Positions 41,176 to 51,067 of a stretch of 64,000 bases of DNA are shown piece after piece (the stretch's first letter is position 1; each line of letters begins with the position of its first letter). Source of the DNA: JANQNX01 sp040217095 (GTDB lineage Bacteria > Pseudomonadota > Gammaproteobacteria > Eutrophobiales > Eutrophobiaceae); NCBI GenBank assembly GCA_965229565.1, contig OZ245888.1, forward strand, positions 2,356,001-2,420,000. Reading direction: 5' to 3'. Both the position numbers and the translations under genes were made by a program. A model generated the notes under the pieces. It was not told where the DNA came from. It did not search any database and saw only the letters and a program-made list of their open reading frames with translations.

Positions 41176-43266
41176 ATGACTGATATAAGCAAGTATCGAA
41201 ATATAGGAATTTTCGCCCACGTTGATGCCGGTAAAACGACCACGTCAGAACGTATCCTGAAATTAACCGGCAAGATTCACAAGACCGGTGAAGTGCACGA
41301 TGGCGCTGCCACGACCGACTTCATGGAACAGGAACAGGAACGCGGCATCACGATTCAGTCAGCGGCCACCAGCTGCTTCTGGAAAGACCACCGCCTTAAT
41401 ATTATTGACACTCCCGGACACGTGGACTTCACCATCGAGGTGTACCGTTCCCTCAAAGTCCTGGATGGCGGCATTGGTGTTTTCTGTGGTTCTGGCGGTG
41501 TGGAACCCCAATCCGAAACCAACTGGCGCTATGCCAACGACTCGGAAGTCGCGCGCATCATTTTCGTGAACAAGCTGGACCGTACCGGTGCAGACTTCTA
41601 CCGCGTGGTTAAACAAATCAAGGATGTTCTGGGCGCGACCCCACTGGTCATGGTCCTGCCTATCGGTATTGAAGATGGCTTCGTAGGCGCTGTTGACCTG
41701 CTGACGCGCAAGGCCTGGATTTATAACGACCCGAACGACCCGCTCAACTACGAGATTACCGAACCACCCGAAGATATGAAGGACAAGATCGAAGAGTGGC
41801 GCGAAACACTGATTGAAACCGCGGTCGAGGCTGATGACGACCTCATGGAAAAATATCTCGAGGGCGAGGAGATCGGCATTGATGAACTCAAGGCCTGTAT
41901 CCGTAAAGGCACGATCAACCTGAATTATTTCCCGACCTATTGTGGCTCTGCCTTCAAGAACAAGTGTGTGCAAATGGTACTGGACGCCGTTGTTGATTAC
42001 CTGCCCGACCCGACCCAGGTCCATCCGCAACCGGAAGTTGACCTGGAAGGGAACGAGACCGGCAAGGTCGCCACGGTTGATCCGAGCAAGCCACTGCGCG
42101 CACTGGCATTCAAGATCATGGATGACCGTTTCGGTGCCCTGACCTTCATTCGAATTTACTCTGGCACGCTGGCAAAAGGGACATCCGTATTAAATACCTT
42201 TACCGGCAAGACCGAGCGCATTGGCCGTATCGTGGAAATGCACGCAAACGACAGGATAGAACTGGAATCAGCCCAGGCCGGTGATATTGTCGCTGCCATT
42301 GGCCTGAAAAATGTTCAGACCGGTCACACGCTGTGTGATCCAAATAACCCGGCCACACTGGAACCAATGATATTCCCGGACCCGGTTATCTCTATAGCGA
42401 TTGCTGCCAAAGACAAGGGTGCCTCTGAAAAGCTCGGTATCGCACTGGGTAAAATGGTGAAAGAAGACCCCTCTTTCCGTATTGAAACCGATGAAGACAG
42501 CGGTGAAACCCTGATGAAGGGAATGGGCGAACTGCACCTGGACATCAAGGTTGATATTCTCAGGCGCACCCATGGTATCGAGGTTATCGTTGGTAGCCCG
42601 CTGGTGGCCTACCGTGAAACCGTTACCCAGCGTGTTGAAGACAGCTATACCCACAAGAAACAGTCAGGTGGTTCTGGTCAGTACGGCAAGATTGATTACA
42701 TCATCGAGCCAGCCGAGCCAGGTAGCGGCTTCGTGTTCGAATCCACTGTTACCGGTGGTAACGTACCGAAAGAATTCTGGCCCGCCATTGAAGGTGGATT
42801 CAGGAAGAGCATGGAAAAGGGTGTACTGGCAGGCTATCCCTGCCTCGACTTCAAGGTCAACCTGGTTGACGGTGCCTTCCACGCGGTTGACTCGTCGGCG
42901 ATAGCCTTCGAAATTGCTGCTATGGCAGCTTATCGCCAGACCATGCCGAAAGCAGGACCACAATTGATGGAACCGATCATGAAAGTTGACGTGTACACCC
43001 CGGAAGAACATGTAGGTGATGTCATTGGTGACCTCAACCGTCGTCGCGGCATGATCAAGGCCCAGGAATCAAACCCCACCGGCGTACGCATCAAGGCTGA
43101 TGCACCGTTGAGTGAGATGTTTGGCTACATTGGTACGCTGCGTACAATGACTTCCGGTCGCGGGCAGTTTTCCATGGAGTTCCTGAACTATGCGCCGTGT
43201 CCGAAGAACGTGGCAGATGAAGTTATTGCTGCGGCCAAGGAACGTGAAGCAGAAAAGAACAAATAA
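41176..43266 (+). CDS. fusA: Elongation factor G, paralogue type
   Basis: 696 residues with full EF-G domain order. G1 AHVDAGKTT, G2 RGITI, G3 DTPGHVD, G4 NKLD (FVNKLDRTGAD). Domains II-V follow, with domain IV GSGQYGKI and the final GYIGTLRTMTSGRGQFSMEF. EF-G drives ribosomal translocation. It stands alone, far from rpsL-rpsG-tufA, so it is probably a second EF-G in addition to the str-operon copy; paralogues may act in recycling or stress. The pairing of NIGIFAHVDAGKT with GTPase G2 GITIQSAATSCFW fits this EF-G2-like branch. Confidence 0.9.
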   Translation: MTDISKYRNIGIFAHVDAGKTTTSERILKLTGKIHKTGEVHDGAATTDFMEQEQERGITIQSAATSCFWKDHRLNIIDTPGHVDFTIEVYRSLKVLDGGIGVFCGSGGVEPQSETNWRYANDSEVARIIFVNKLDRTGADFYRVVKQIKDVLGATPLVMVLPIGIEDGFVGAVDLLTRKAWIYNDPNDPLNYEITEPPEDMKDKIEEWRETLIETAVEADDDLMEKYLEGEEIGIDELKACIRKGTINLNYFPTYCGSAFKNKCVQMVLDAVVDYLPDPTQVHPQPEVDLEGNETGKVATVDPSKPLRALAFKIMDDRFGALTFIRIYSGTLAKGTSVLNTFTGKTERIGRIVEMHANDRIELESAQAGDIVAAIGLKNVQTGHTLCDPNNPATLEPMIFPDPVISIAIAAKDKGASEKLGIALGKMVKEDPSFRIETDEDSGETLMKGMGELHLDIKVDILRRTHGIEVIVGSPLVAYRETVTQRVEDSYTHKKQSGGSGQYGKIDYIIEPAEPGSGFVFESTVTGGNVPKEFWPAIEGGFRKSMEKGVLAGYPCLDFKVNLVDGAFHAVDSSAIAFEIAAMAAYRQTMPKAGPQLMEPIMKVDVYTPEEHVGDVIGDLNRRRGMIKAQESNPTGVRIKADAPLSEMFGYIGTLRTMTSGRGQFSMEFLNYAPCPKNVADEVIAAAKEREAEKNK

Positions 43267-43285
43267 CTGTTTGGCAATTTCTATG

Positions 43286-43311
43286 AAAAGCCGGCACAAG
43301 CCGGCTTTTTT
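43286..43311. terminator. Terminator after fusA
   Basis: AAAAGCCGGC (43286-43295) pairs with GCCGGCTTTT (43300-43309) around ACAA and continues with T. The perfect stem with A and T flanks can stop both fusA and the convergent diguanylate cyclase. Confidence 0.95.
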
Positions 43312-43359
43312 ATTTCATATCCGCAACACAATATAGCCAGAAAATATTATTACTTTAAT

Positions 43360-44322
43360 TTATGAGTCACGTGTCTCCTTATGTGCATACATCAATTTAT
43401 CGCCTGCACTTAGCATATCGGTGACAGAAGAGTGAACGTCCGGCTCATATTCGACGATTCCGTGAGATAGACTTATCTGATAGTTCAGTGCCTCTTGTTT
43501 GCACAGTGCCTCTATGCACTCCTCGAATCTTTTTATGACTAACCCTGCGGTTTCTTTGGAGGTGTCGGATAACAATATGACAAACTCGTCGCCTCCCAGT
43601 CTCGCGATAACATCAGAATCGCGCGTAATTATTTTCATAGTATTTGCAATAATTTGTAAAACTCGATCACCTTCAGCGTGGCCGAAGTTATCATTAATTT
43701 GTTTGAATTTATCGACATCCAGGTAAACGACCGACGCCGGTAATTGCTTGCGTTTACAGAATTCCAGACTTTTTTCGGCGAGAACCTTAAAACCCCTTAG
43801 ATTTGGAATAGTCGTTAACTCATCGATAGTGGCTAGTTGGGTAAGCTCGATCTCGCGCTCGACCATCGCGGCGAGATCTCTAAGAATAATTCCGTCTTCG
43901 TTGGTGAATGCTCGAGGTTCACGATCGATCAGGCACATGGTGCCAAGTTTGTGACCGTTTAAGGATGACAAGGGACACCCCGCGTAGAATTTAATATTTG
44001 GGGCATTCACAACCAATGGATTATCAACAAACCGCTTATCCGCCGCTGTATCATTGACGACGAACATCTCGTCACCAAGGATTGCATGCCCACAAAACGA
44101 TATATCCCGCGGTGTTTCGCTCACAGCTAATCCAAAGGAAGACTTAAACCACTGCCGGTCATCATCGACCAGGCTTACGAGCGCAATTGGAACATTAAAT
44201 AACCTGTTTGCAATGCGCGTTAAACGATCAAATCTTTCTTCCGGAGGGGTGTCGAGAATTCCCAGGGAATGAAGTTCACTAAGGCGGGCTTTTTCATCTT
44301 TAGGATTATTAGGTTTTTGCAT
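43360..44322 (-). CDS. GAF-GGDEF diguanylate cyclase
   Basis: 320 residues. A GAF domain (residues about 25-150; VPIALVSLVDDDRQWFKSSFGL, SFCGHAILGDEMFVVNDT) precedes a GGDEF domain with an intact active site GGDEF at 243-247 and an I-site RDSD at 234-237. It should make cyclic di-GMP with product feedback inhibition. No membrane span, so it senses a cytoplasmic ligand through GAF. The start is kept at the ATG at 44322; no other candidate is better. Confidence 0.93.
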   Translation of the reverse strand: MQKPNNPKDEKARLSELHSLGILDTPPEERFDRLTRIANRLFNVPIALVSLVDDDRQWFKSSFGLAVSETPRDISFCGHAILGDEMFVVNDTAADKRFVDNPLVVNAPNIKFYAGCPLSSLNGHKLGTMCLIDREPRAFTNEDGIILRDLAAMVEREIELTQLATIDELTTIPNLRGFKVLAEKSLEFCKRKQLPASVVYLDVDKFKQINDNFGHAEGDRVLQIIANTMKIITRDSDVIARLGGDEFVILLSDTSKETAGLVIKRFEECIEALCKQEALNYQISLSHGIVEYEPDVHSSVTDMLSAGDKLMYAHKETRDS

Positions 44323-44514
44323 AGTAAGAGACCAGACCTAAGGTTAAAACGGCGTGGATTTCGCAAAATTAATCAAGTCTAACACAGGGATTTGCCCTCC
44401 CCCTTCAAGAAGAGACCGTATACAGCATAAGAGGAGTCATAGGCTGACTAGCAATTGCGATGTTTCGCTTATCGGAAGAATTGTAGGTCGTATCAGCGAT
44501 CTCACACAAATGAA

Positions 44515-45108
44515 TTAGTCCAGTGCACCTTGATTCAGCACGCGCACCCTCATCTCGATTCTCTGTAACGGATTATCGCGGGCATCCCTCTCTTGTGACA
44601 CGATCTTGTCAGCGACTTCCATGCCACTGGTTACTTCACCAAACACGGTGTATTGGCCATCTAGAAAGCGGGCATCCTCTACCACGATAAAGAACTGTGA
44701 GCCGGCACTGTCTGGGTCCCGTGATCGGGCCATGGACAAAACGCCACGCTTGTGTGGCAGGTCACTGAACTCCGCCTTGATGGAATAACCCGGCCCGCCC
44801 GTGCCATACCTGGACTTGTCCTGGTCCCTGGTATTCGGATCACCGCCCTGGATCATAAAGCCGGGAATTACTCGATGGAAAATCGTGCCATCATAAAAGC
44901 CTTCCCTGGTTAGCTTGATAAAATTTTCAACATGACCGGGAGCCGTGTCAGCGAACAGACGCAGTTGCATGCTGCCAAACTGTGTTTCAATCTCTACCCT
45001 GGGATTTGAATCAGCATCTGCGGCAAGGGCCAGCGCCGAGAAAAGAAAAACGAACAACAATATAAACGGCCGTAATACGACTGGTAATTGAGAACTCAAG
45101 TAATACAT
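44515..45108 (-). CDS. Periplasmic cyclophilin-type peptidyl-prolyl isomerase
   Basis: 197 residues. A hydrophobic signal (PFILLFVFLFSALALAADA) is followed by the cyclophilin fold: FHRVIPGFMIQGGDP (catalytic Arg), GVLSMARSRDPDSAGSQFFI and TVFGEVTSGMEV. It speeds proline isomerisation in exported proteins (PpiA-like). The mature domain is complete. It lies 37 bases downstream of the sensor GGDEF-EAL gene on the same strand. Confidence 0.93.
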   Translation of the reverse strand: MYYLSSQLPVVLRPFILLFVFLFSALALAADADSNPRVEIETQFGSMQLRLFADTAPGHVENFIKLTREGFYDGTIFHRVIPGFMIQGGDPNTRDQDKSRYGTGGPGYSIKAEFSDLPHKRGVLSMARSRDPDSAGSQFFIVVEDARFLDGQYTVFGEVTSGMEVADKIVSQERDARDNPLQRIEMRVRVLNQGALD

Positions 45109-45145
45109 AGATAATCCTGGATATAAAAAAACAATAGAGATGATA

Positions 45146-48067
45146 TCAAATTGCGTCCGAGCGTGTCTTTTGTTTTAAAAACAGCGCTGCAAGATCGCTA
45201 CTGGTTAAAGGTTTACTGAAATAATATCCCTGGTAGGCATCGCAATTATGATTCATAAGGAAGTTCAACTGCTCCAGTGTTTCCACACCTTCGGCTACCA
45301 GTGCCAGGTTAAAATGGTGGGCAAGCGAGATAATACTTTCTACCAGTATTGAATCGTTCCTGTCTGTTTCAATATCCCGAATAAAGGATCGATCAATTTT
45401 CAGTTCATTGATAGGCAACTTCTTCAGGTAACTTAGCGAAGAATAACCGGTCCCAAAATCATCCAGTGAGATATGGATGCCCATTTCCTTCAACTGGTAA
45501 CACTTGGCCACGGTATCGTCGACGTTGTTAATAATCACGTTCTCGGTAATTTCCAGTGTTAAAAGGTGTGCCGGGAAACGGGTTTCATCCAGCACCTTCC
45601 TGATGGAAAGAATAAAGTCATCCTGAAGAAATTGTAACGGGCTGAGGTTTATTGAAAGACGCATGCTCCTGCCAAGGGCCCGTTTATTACTTTGCATTAT
45701 CTCCTGCATATCCTGCATTGCTTTTTTTAATATCCAGTGACTCATCGGTACGATAAGCCCAATCTCTTCTGCTATTGAGATAAACTGAAGCGGGGGAATG
45801 AAACCCCTGGTTTTGTGCTGCCAGCGCAACAACGCTTCAACACCATAAAGGTCATGGTGTAACGAATATTGTGGTTGATAGTGAAGTTCGAGTTCACCGT
45901 TTTCAAATGCATCCACCAATTCTTTTTCCATGTTCAGGCGTTTCACTACCTCGGCCTGCATACTGGGCAGGAAGAAACGTATGGAATTGCGGCCATCATC
46001 CTTGGCACGATACATGGCCGTATCAGCATGACGCAGTACATCATCAATCTGCTCGTTCTTGCCTGCAAACAACGAGATACCTATACTTGTTGAAATTTTT
46101 AACTCGTACTGTTCAATGTGAAAAGTCTGGTTAATCGCATTCTTGATTTTTTCGGCGACCTTTTCAGCATAGTTGTACGAGTTCTCATCGGCGGGCAGGT
46201 CCGGAAGCAATACCACGAATTCGTCTCCACCCAGTCGCGCCGCGGTATCGCCCTCGCGCAAACAAGACGTAATGCGATTGGCAACCTCGATTAACAGGGA
46301 ATCACCGACAGAGTGGCCAAGTGAATCATTGATTTTTTTAAACTGGTCAAGATCCATGAAAAACACTGCACCGTGGGTCTTGAAACGATTCGCGTGAATA
46401 ACGGCTTGTTGTAACCGGTCATGCAACAACACGCGGTTAGGCAGGCCGGTTAATGAATCATAAAATGCCTGTCTTCTTATGGTTTCCTCGTCTTTCTTGC
46501 GATCGGTGATATCACGGATTACCGCATACAGAATATTTCGATCACCCATTGGTATGCTAGTTAATGATACCTCGGCTGGAAAAACCTCTCCGTTTGCACG
46601 TCGGTGATCCCACTCAAACAGGTTGCTGCCTCTCTCGTAAGCTATCTTCATCATCTGCTCGGCTTTTTCCCAGGATTTGCTGCCATCTGACTGAAACTCC
46701 GGTGAAATATCTGAAGGGTGAAGGTCTAATAATTCCTGCTTGGTACCGTAACCAAGCAGTTTAATCATTACATTATTACAATCGGCAAAACGATTGCCAT
46801 CTGCCACCAGTGTTGCATCCGGCGTATTCTCAAACAGTGTGCGGTATTTCTTTTCACTTCTTCGAAACTGTTCCTCGGTCCTCTTACGCAGTTCGATATC
46901 CCTTTCCAGTTCTTCGTTGGTTCTGGTCAGTTCCTCGGTGCGCTGTTCCACCTCGTCTTCCAGTTGCCGCGAGTAGATCTCAAGCTTTACTTCAGAATCC
47001 ATCCTGGCCTTGATTTCATGATTTAACTTGTTGTAAATCTCGGAAAGGTACTTCTGCAAACGACCACTGTAAAAATAATAAAAAACAATCAGCAGGATGC
47101 TAATCAGTATGATTATGGAAGCAATGGATTTGAGCAGCGCTTCTTCCGTTTGTACAAATTCACTGATATCACTACTGAAGATGATATAAGCCTGATTTTC
47201 ACCTGCGGCATTTTTGACCGGAAATGAAGCAGATAACAATACGCGGTCTTCATGTTCCAGCTGGTGTAATTCTGTACCTGATATATGTTCGAAGGATGGG
47301 TACACTCGCAGGTAGGTTTCGGCTATTGTCTCACTGGTGGTATAAAGAAAGACCAGGTCCGTATCTTGCCGCCCGACTGTAAACTCGCTTTTAAGTGGTG
47401 AGCGGGATATTGTTTCAATGACCGGCTTGAGCGATTTATGAACTACCAGCGCCATTTCCACCGACCCCATCTCCGCCACCTGGTGCAGAATTCCATCGAG
47501 TTCTTCACCGAGTTCGATATAGCCAACCAGTGTTTCATCTACGTACCATGGAAATACTGTACGCAATACGAAGGCTCCCTTGTTTCCGTATTCAATGCCA
47601 CTGGCAGGTTTTCCGGAAGCTGCTGCTGTCTGCAACGTGACCCGCGAGTTTTTGTCGCCCCATAGATCCTTATTATGCAAGCGCAGGAAAACGGTCTTAT
47701 CGATGTTGTGAAAATAAAAGTGCGTAACCTTGTGTTGTTCACTGAGATAGTTAAACATGGGGTCGGTCGCGTTTAACAATGCGAGTACGTCTTTCTCAAG
47801 CCAGGCTTCCAGCACATCGCGATTGGACTGGATCATTTTAATCAGGGCCTGGTGCAGTTCAGTGCTTTCGCTAACGACTTTGTCAAAATTATTGATAATG
47901 TCGACACGCTTGGTGTTCTGGAAATCCGTTTCGTGCAAGCGATCAAAGTAGCTGACCGTGTACAGCGCCATGCTGATGATGATCAGGTTACTGATGACGA
48001 ACGGCACCAGCAGCCTGCTACGCAGGCGCGTATGCTGTTCGTCAGGTGTAGTCCCCAATGTTTTCAT
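45146..48067 (-). CDS. Membrane sensor with double Cache, PAS, GGDEF and EAL domains
   Basis: 973 residues. A membrane span (about 20-42), a periplasmic dCache_3-like sensor (FHNIDKTVFLRLHNKDLWGD, GYIELGEELD), a second span (about 313-333), a coiled coil, a PAS domain (YRTLFENTPDATLVADGNRFADC), GGDEF and EAL. GGDEF is intact at 613-617 with I-site REGD at 604-607; EAL is intact at 744-746 (VEALLRW), with ITENV, DDFGTGYSS and AEGVET all present. Both activities are possible; it senses an extracytoplasmic ligand and tunes cyclic di-GMP. Confidence 0.92.
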   Translation of the reverse strand: MKTLGTTPDEQHTRLRSRLLVPFVISNLIIISMALYTVSYFDRLHETDFQNTKRVDIINNFDKVVSESTELHQALIKMIQSNRDVLEAWLEKDVLALLNATDPMFNYLSEQHKVTHFYFHNIDKTVFLRLHNKDLWGDKNSRVTLQTAAASGKPASGIEYGNKGAFVLRTVFPWYVDETLVGYIELGEELDGILHQVAEMGSVEMALVVHKSLKPVIETISRSPLKSEFTVGRQDTDLVFLYTTSETIAETYLRVYPSFEHISGTELHQLEHEDRVLLSASFPVKNAAGENQAYIIFSSDISEFVQTEEALLKSIASIIILISILLIVFYYFYSGRLQKYLSEIYNKLNHEIKARMDSEVKLEIYSRQLEDEVEQRTEELTRTNEELERDIELRKRTEEQFRRSEKKYRTLFENTPDATLVADGNRFADCNNVMIKLLGYGTKQELLDLHPSDISPEFQSDGSKSWEKAEQMMKIAYERGSNLFEWDHRRANGEVFPAEVSLTSIPMGDRNILYAVIRDITDRKKDEETIRRQAFYDSLTGLPNRVLLHDRLQQAVIHANRFKTHGAVFFMDLDQFKKINDSLGHSVGDSLLIEVANRITSCLREGDTAARLGGDEFVVLLPDLPADENSYNYAEKVAEKIKNAINQTFHIEQYELKISTSIGISLFAGKNEQIDDVLRHADTAMYRAKDDGRNSIRFFLPSMQAEVVKRLNMEKELVDAFENGELELHYQPQYSLHHDLYGVEALLRWQHKTRGFIPPLQFISIAEEIGLIVPMSHWILKKAMQDMQEIMQSNKRALGRSMRLSINLSPLQFLQDDFILSIRKVLDETRFPAHLLTLEITENVIINNVDDTVAKCYQLKEMGIHISLDDFGTGYSSLSYLKKLPINELKIDRSFIRDIETDRNDSILVESIISLAHHFNLALVAEGVETLEQLNFLMNHNCDAYQGYYFSKPLTSSDLAALFLKQKTRSDAI

Positions 48068-48211
48068 ATAGATAGACGGGATTTTGACTGTTTATAAACG
48101 TAGTCAAATCCTATGCATTATTCGCGCCGAAATAGTAATTTACAGGCTATCGGCGCCTGCTACATAAAGTTAAGCATAATCGGGGGAAAACACCAGTGGC
48201 ATAGAGCCGCC

Positions 48212-50029
48212 CTAGCTGGCTTTGCGGGAAGCGCTCTTGCGCTCGTGTTCCTTCAGCAGTTTCTTCCTGACACGTATTGAGGAAGGGGTCACCTCTACCA
48301 GTTCATCATCATCGATAAATTCCAGTGCCTGCTCCAGGCTCATGCGGATGGGGGGTGTCAGGATGATATTTTCATCACTCCCGGCGGCACGGATATTCGT
48401 CAATTGCTTGGCCTTAAGAGGGTTTACGACCAGGTCGTTATCACGAGAATGAATACCAATAACCATGCCTTCGTAAACTTCCTCGCCATGACCGATGAAT
48501 AACTTGCCTCGCTCCTGCAGGTTAAACAGGGCGTAGCCCAGTGCCTTGCCCTGCCCATTGGCAATCAGTACGCCATTGATGCGTTGCCCGATTGATGCGG
48601 TAACCAGGGCACCATAATGATCGAAGACGTTATACATCAGGCCGGTACCAGATGTCAGCGTCAGGAACTCGGTTCGAAAACCAATCAGACCACGGGCCGG
48701 GATGATGTATTCCAGCCTGACTCGTCCCCTGCCATCCGGCTGCATGTTCCTGAGATCGCCACGTCTTTCGCCCAGTTTTTCCATTACCGAACCCTGGTGT
48801 TCAGACTCGATATCGAGGATCAGTTGTTCATAAGGTTCTTCCTTATGATCACCAAGGTCATGCACGATCACCTGTGGCCGACCCACAGCCAGTTCATAAC
48901 CCTCACGGCGCATGTTTTCGATTAATACGGAAAGGTGCAATTCACCGCGTCCGGATACGCGGTATTTATCTGCCTCGCCGGTTTGCTCTACGCGCAGTGC
49001 AACATTGTGCTTCAGCTCCTGTTGAAGCCGGTCCCAGATATTACGACTGGTAACATATTTTCCATCACGGCCGGCAAAAGGCGATGTATTAGGCTGGAAG
49101 GTCATGCTAATCGTGGGTTCATCAACCTGCAGTGGCGGCAATGCCTCGACCACTTCCGGATCACACAAGGTATCGGAAATGTTCAACGGGTCCAGTCCGG
49201 CAATAGCAATGATGTCTCCGGCATCGGCCGATTCCACCTCGATACGTTCAAGACCAAGGAAGCTGTATACCTGCATTACCTTGCCACGACGTTTTTTGCC
49301 ATCGCGATCAATGACGGTCACAGGCATATTTCGGTTTATCCTGCCTCGCTTGATTCGGCCAACGCCAATAATGCCTACATAGCTATTGTAATCCAGGGTC
49401 GATATCTGCATTTGCAGGGGACCATTATCATTCACATCAGGTGCGGCCACGTGTTTGATCACCGTTTCGAACAAGGGGGTCATATCACCGGCGCGCACAT
49501 CTTCTTCCAGTCCGGCATAGCCGTTCAGTGCCGAGCAATAAACCACCGGGAAGTCCAGTTGTTCATCGGTTGCGCCGAGTTTGTCGAACAGGTCAAACGT
49601 CTGGTCCAGCACCCAGCCAGGCCGGGCACCATCACGGTCTATCTTGTTAATCACGACAATGGGCTTGAAGCCCATGGCAAAGGCCTTTTGTGTTACAAAA
49701 CGGGTTTGCGGCATGGGACCATCGACCGCGTCAACCAGCAATAATACCGAATCCACCATTGACAGGACGCGCTCAACCTCGCCGCCAAAGTCGGCGTGGC
49801 CCGGCGTATCGACGATATTAATACGGTAATCCTGCCAGCGAATGGCGGTATTCTTGGAAAGAATGGTGATTCCGCGCTCTTTTTCGAGGACATTTGAGTC
49901 CATAACCCGCTCGGTCGGCGCGGCACGACTGTCCAACGTACCAGACTGTTGGAGAAGTTTATCGACCAGCGTGGTTTTACCATGGTCAACGTGGGCAATA
50001 ATGGCGATATTTCGTAATTTCTGGGACAT
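48212..50029 (-). CDS. typA: GTPase TypA/BipA
   Basis: 605 residues from the ATG at 50029 (an extended frame to 50074 is not conserved). G1 AHVDHGKTTLVD, G2 RGITI, G3 DTPGHADF, G4 NKID. The TypA-specific C-terminal domain includes RGLIGFRTEFLTLTSGTG and TNIRAAGSDENIILTPPIRMSLEQALEFIDDDELVEVTP. TypA is a ribosome-associated GTPase that assists large-subunit assembly, notably at low temperature and under stress. A good promoter stands 21 bases before the start. Single gene. Confidence 0.97.
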   Translation of the reverse strand: MSQKLRNIAIIAHVDHGKTTLVDKLLQQSGTLDSRAAPTERVMDSNVLEKERGITILSKNTAIRWQDYRINIVDTPGHADFGGEVERVLSMVDSVLLLVDAVDGPMPQTRFVTQKAFAMGFKPIVVINKIDRDGARPGWVLDQTFDLFDKLGATDEQLDFPVVYCSALNGYAGLEEDVRAGDMTPLFETVIKHVAAPDVNDNGPLQMQISTLDYNSYVGIIGVGRIKRGRINRNMPVTVIDRDGKKRRGKVMQVYSFLGLERIEVESADAGDIIAIAGLDPLNISDTLCDPEVVEALPPLQVDEPTISMTFQPNTSPFAGRDGKYVTSRNIWDRLQQELKHNVALRVEQTGEADKYRVSGRGELHLSVLIENMRREGYELAVGRPQVIVHDLGDHKEEPYEQLILDIESEHQGSVMEKLGERRGDLRNMQPDGRGRVRLEYIIPARGLIGFRTEFLTLTSGTGLMYNVFDHYGALVTASIGQRINGVLIANGQGKALGYALFNLQERGKLFIGHGEEVYEGMVIGIHSRDNDLVVNPLKAKQLTNIRAAGSDENIILTPPIRMSLEQALEFIDDDELVEVTPSSIRVRKKLLKEHERKSASRKAS

Positions 50030-50269
50030 AAATTCCGGTACGTGCAAAAGGCGCGCATTATACAGGTAGCACAATAAAATAAAGCTTTTTTTGCGCCCGG
50101 AAGGCCATTAAGACAAAAATTTTATGATAACAGTGCGGGATAAAACAGACCGGTAGACTATCCTGGTGGCGCCGTACTGGCCGCAACTATTACAGCTGGC
50201 GAAGACGACGTGCCCGAGTGGCGCCCGGCAGGATTACCGGTTACGGTTGTCTAACAAATTCTCAAGCTT
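50030..50269. other. 240-base gap upstream of typA
   Basis: Carries the typA promoter (separate entry) and no supported gene. A 36-codon open stretch ending near 50252 lacks a start codon and ribosome site. Confidence 0.4.
50057..50062 (-). promoter_or_regulatory. -10 element of the typA promoter
   Basis: TATAAT on the minus strand at 50062-50057, with CTTTAT 16 bases upstream as a weak -35. Initiation near 50050 would leave a 21-base leader before the ATG at 50029. Confidence 0.65.
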
Positions 50270-51040
50270 TCAATAGTCCTGGAGCCAGTTGATATCCAGC
50301 GCAGTTGCCCTGCCAACCACTACTTTCTCCAGGTTACGCGGCTGTTTTAGCTTGTTATTTTCATCGATGAATCTGCCAGCCATGATCTCCGCCTTGCCTT
50401 GCGGATGTAATGGCTCTTTATCAGGTTCTGCATAGCCAATTGGATACAGCGGCATGTTGTTTGCCGGATCATACTTATCGATAGCTCCCAGGGTATGCAA
50501 CAGTTCATGGGCTATAACAATATTGTTTTCCTGTTTCATATCATCGCGGGCAAAGGCATTGACTACTCCCAGCAAACCTTTTTGTAAACCCAGTGAATGC
50601 GCAACAGTGGGAGAAGTTTTGGGATCATAATACTGTACAAATATCTGCACATCCTGGAGATAGGGATAATCATCGTTTTGCCATGCCCAGTACCGCAGTT
50701 TCAGGCTCCAGATCATGATCGACAACGTTGAACCGTTACGTGGAGGCAAAGGTGGTCTTGCATCCAGTGTTCCGGCGAGTACTATGTCAACCGGTTTGCT
50801 CAATGGCAGGCCATACCTGGAAGCTTCTGCAGCAAAGAAGGTCTCTATGGTCTCAAAATCAGTTTCCTCCAACTCGCCAATATAGTTGCTGCTAACTTCA
50901 CTACCATCGCCATTGATTGAATACACAATAACGTTGAGTGGCTTGTCCCAGTCTGTTGAACGACTCTTTGCCAACCATGCGCCTACAGCCACGATAAACA
51001 GGATATAGAGCAGCATCATAATCCTAATATTTCTAAACAC
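50270..51040 (-). CDS. Membrane-anchored putative zinc metallopeptidase
   Basis: 256 residues. One N-terminal membrane span (IMMLLYILFIVAVGAWLAK) and a periplasmic domain with the zincin motif HELLH at 178-182 (IAHELLHTLGAIDKYD); His178, Glu179 and His182 fit HExxH, and the following KYD or a later His/Asp may give the third ligand. The surrounding sequence (FVQYYDPKTSPTVAHSLG, GYAEPDKEPLHPQG) is a family I do not recognise. It follows pepA-like by 27 bases on the same strand. Protease activity is inferred from the motif only. Confidence 0.75.
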   Translation of the reverse strand: MFRNIRIMMLLYILFIVAVGAWLAKSRSTDWDKPLNVIVYSINGDGSEVSSNYIGELEETDFETIETFFAAEASRYGLPLSKPVDIVLAGTLDARPPLPPRNGSTLSIMIWSLKLRYWAWQNDDYPYLQDVQIFVQYYDPKTSPTVAHSLGLQKGLLGVVNAFARDDMKQENNIVIAHELLHTLGAIDKYDPANNMPLYPIGYAEPDKEPLHPQGKAEIMAGRFIDENNKLKQPRNLEKVVVGRATALDINWLQDY

Positions 51041-51067
51041 GGCCTTAGTTATGCCTGAGCAAGGTGT

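Noticed and set aside
41359..42030. 223-codon open frame on the minus strand
   Set aside because: Antisense to the EF-G gene; no family features.
48935..49744. 269-codon open frame on the plus strand
   Set aside because: Antisense to typA, which is intact and highly conserved.
50115..50255. Open stretch encoding a plausible-looking tail upstream of typA
   Set aside because: No start codon, no ribosome site, and bounded by stops on one side; chance.
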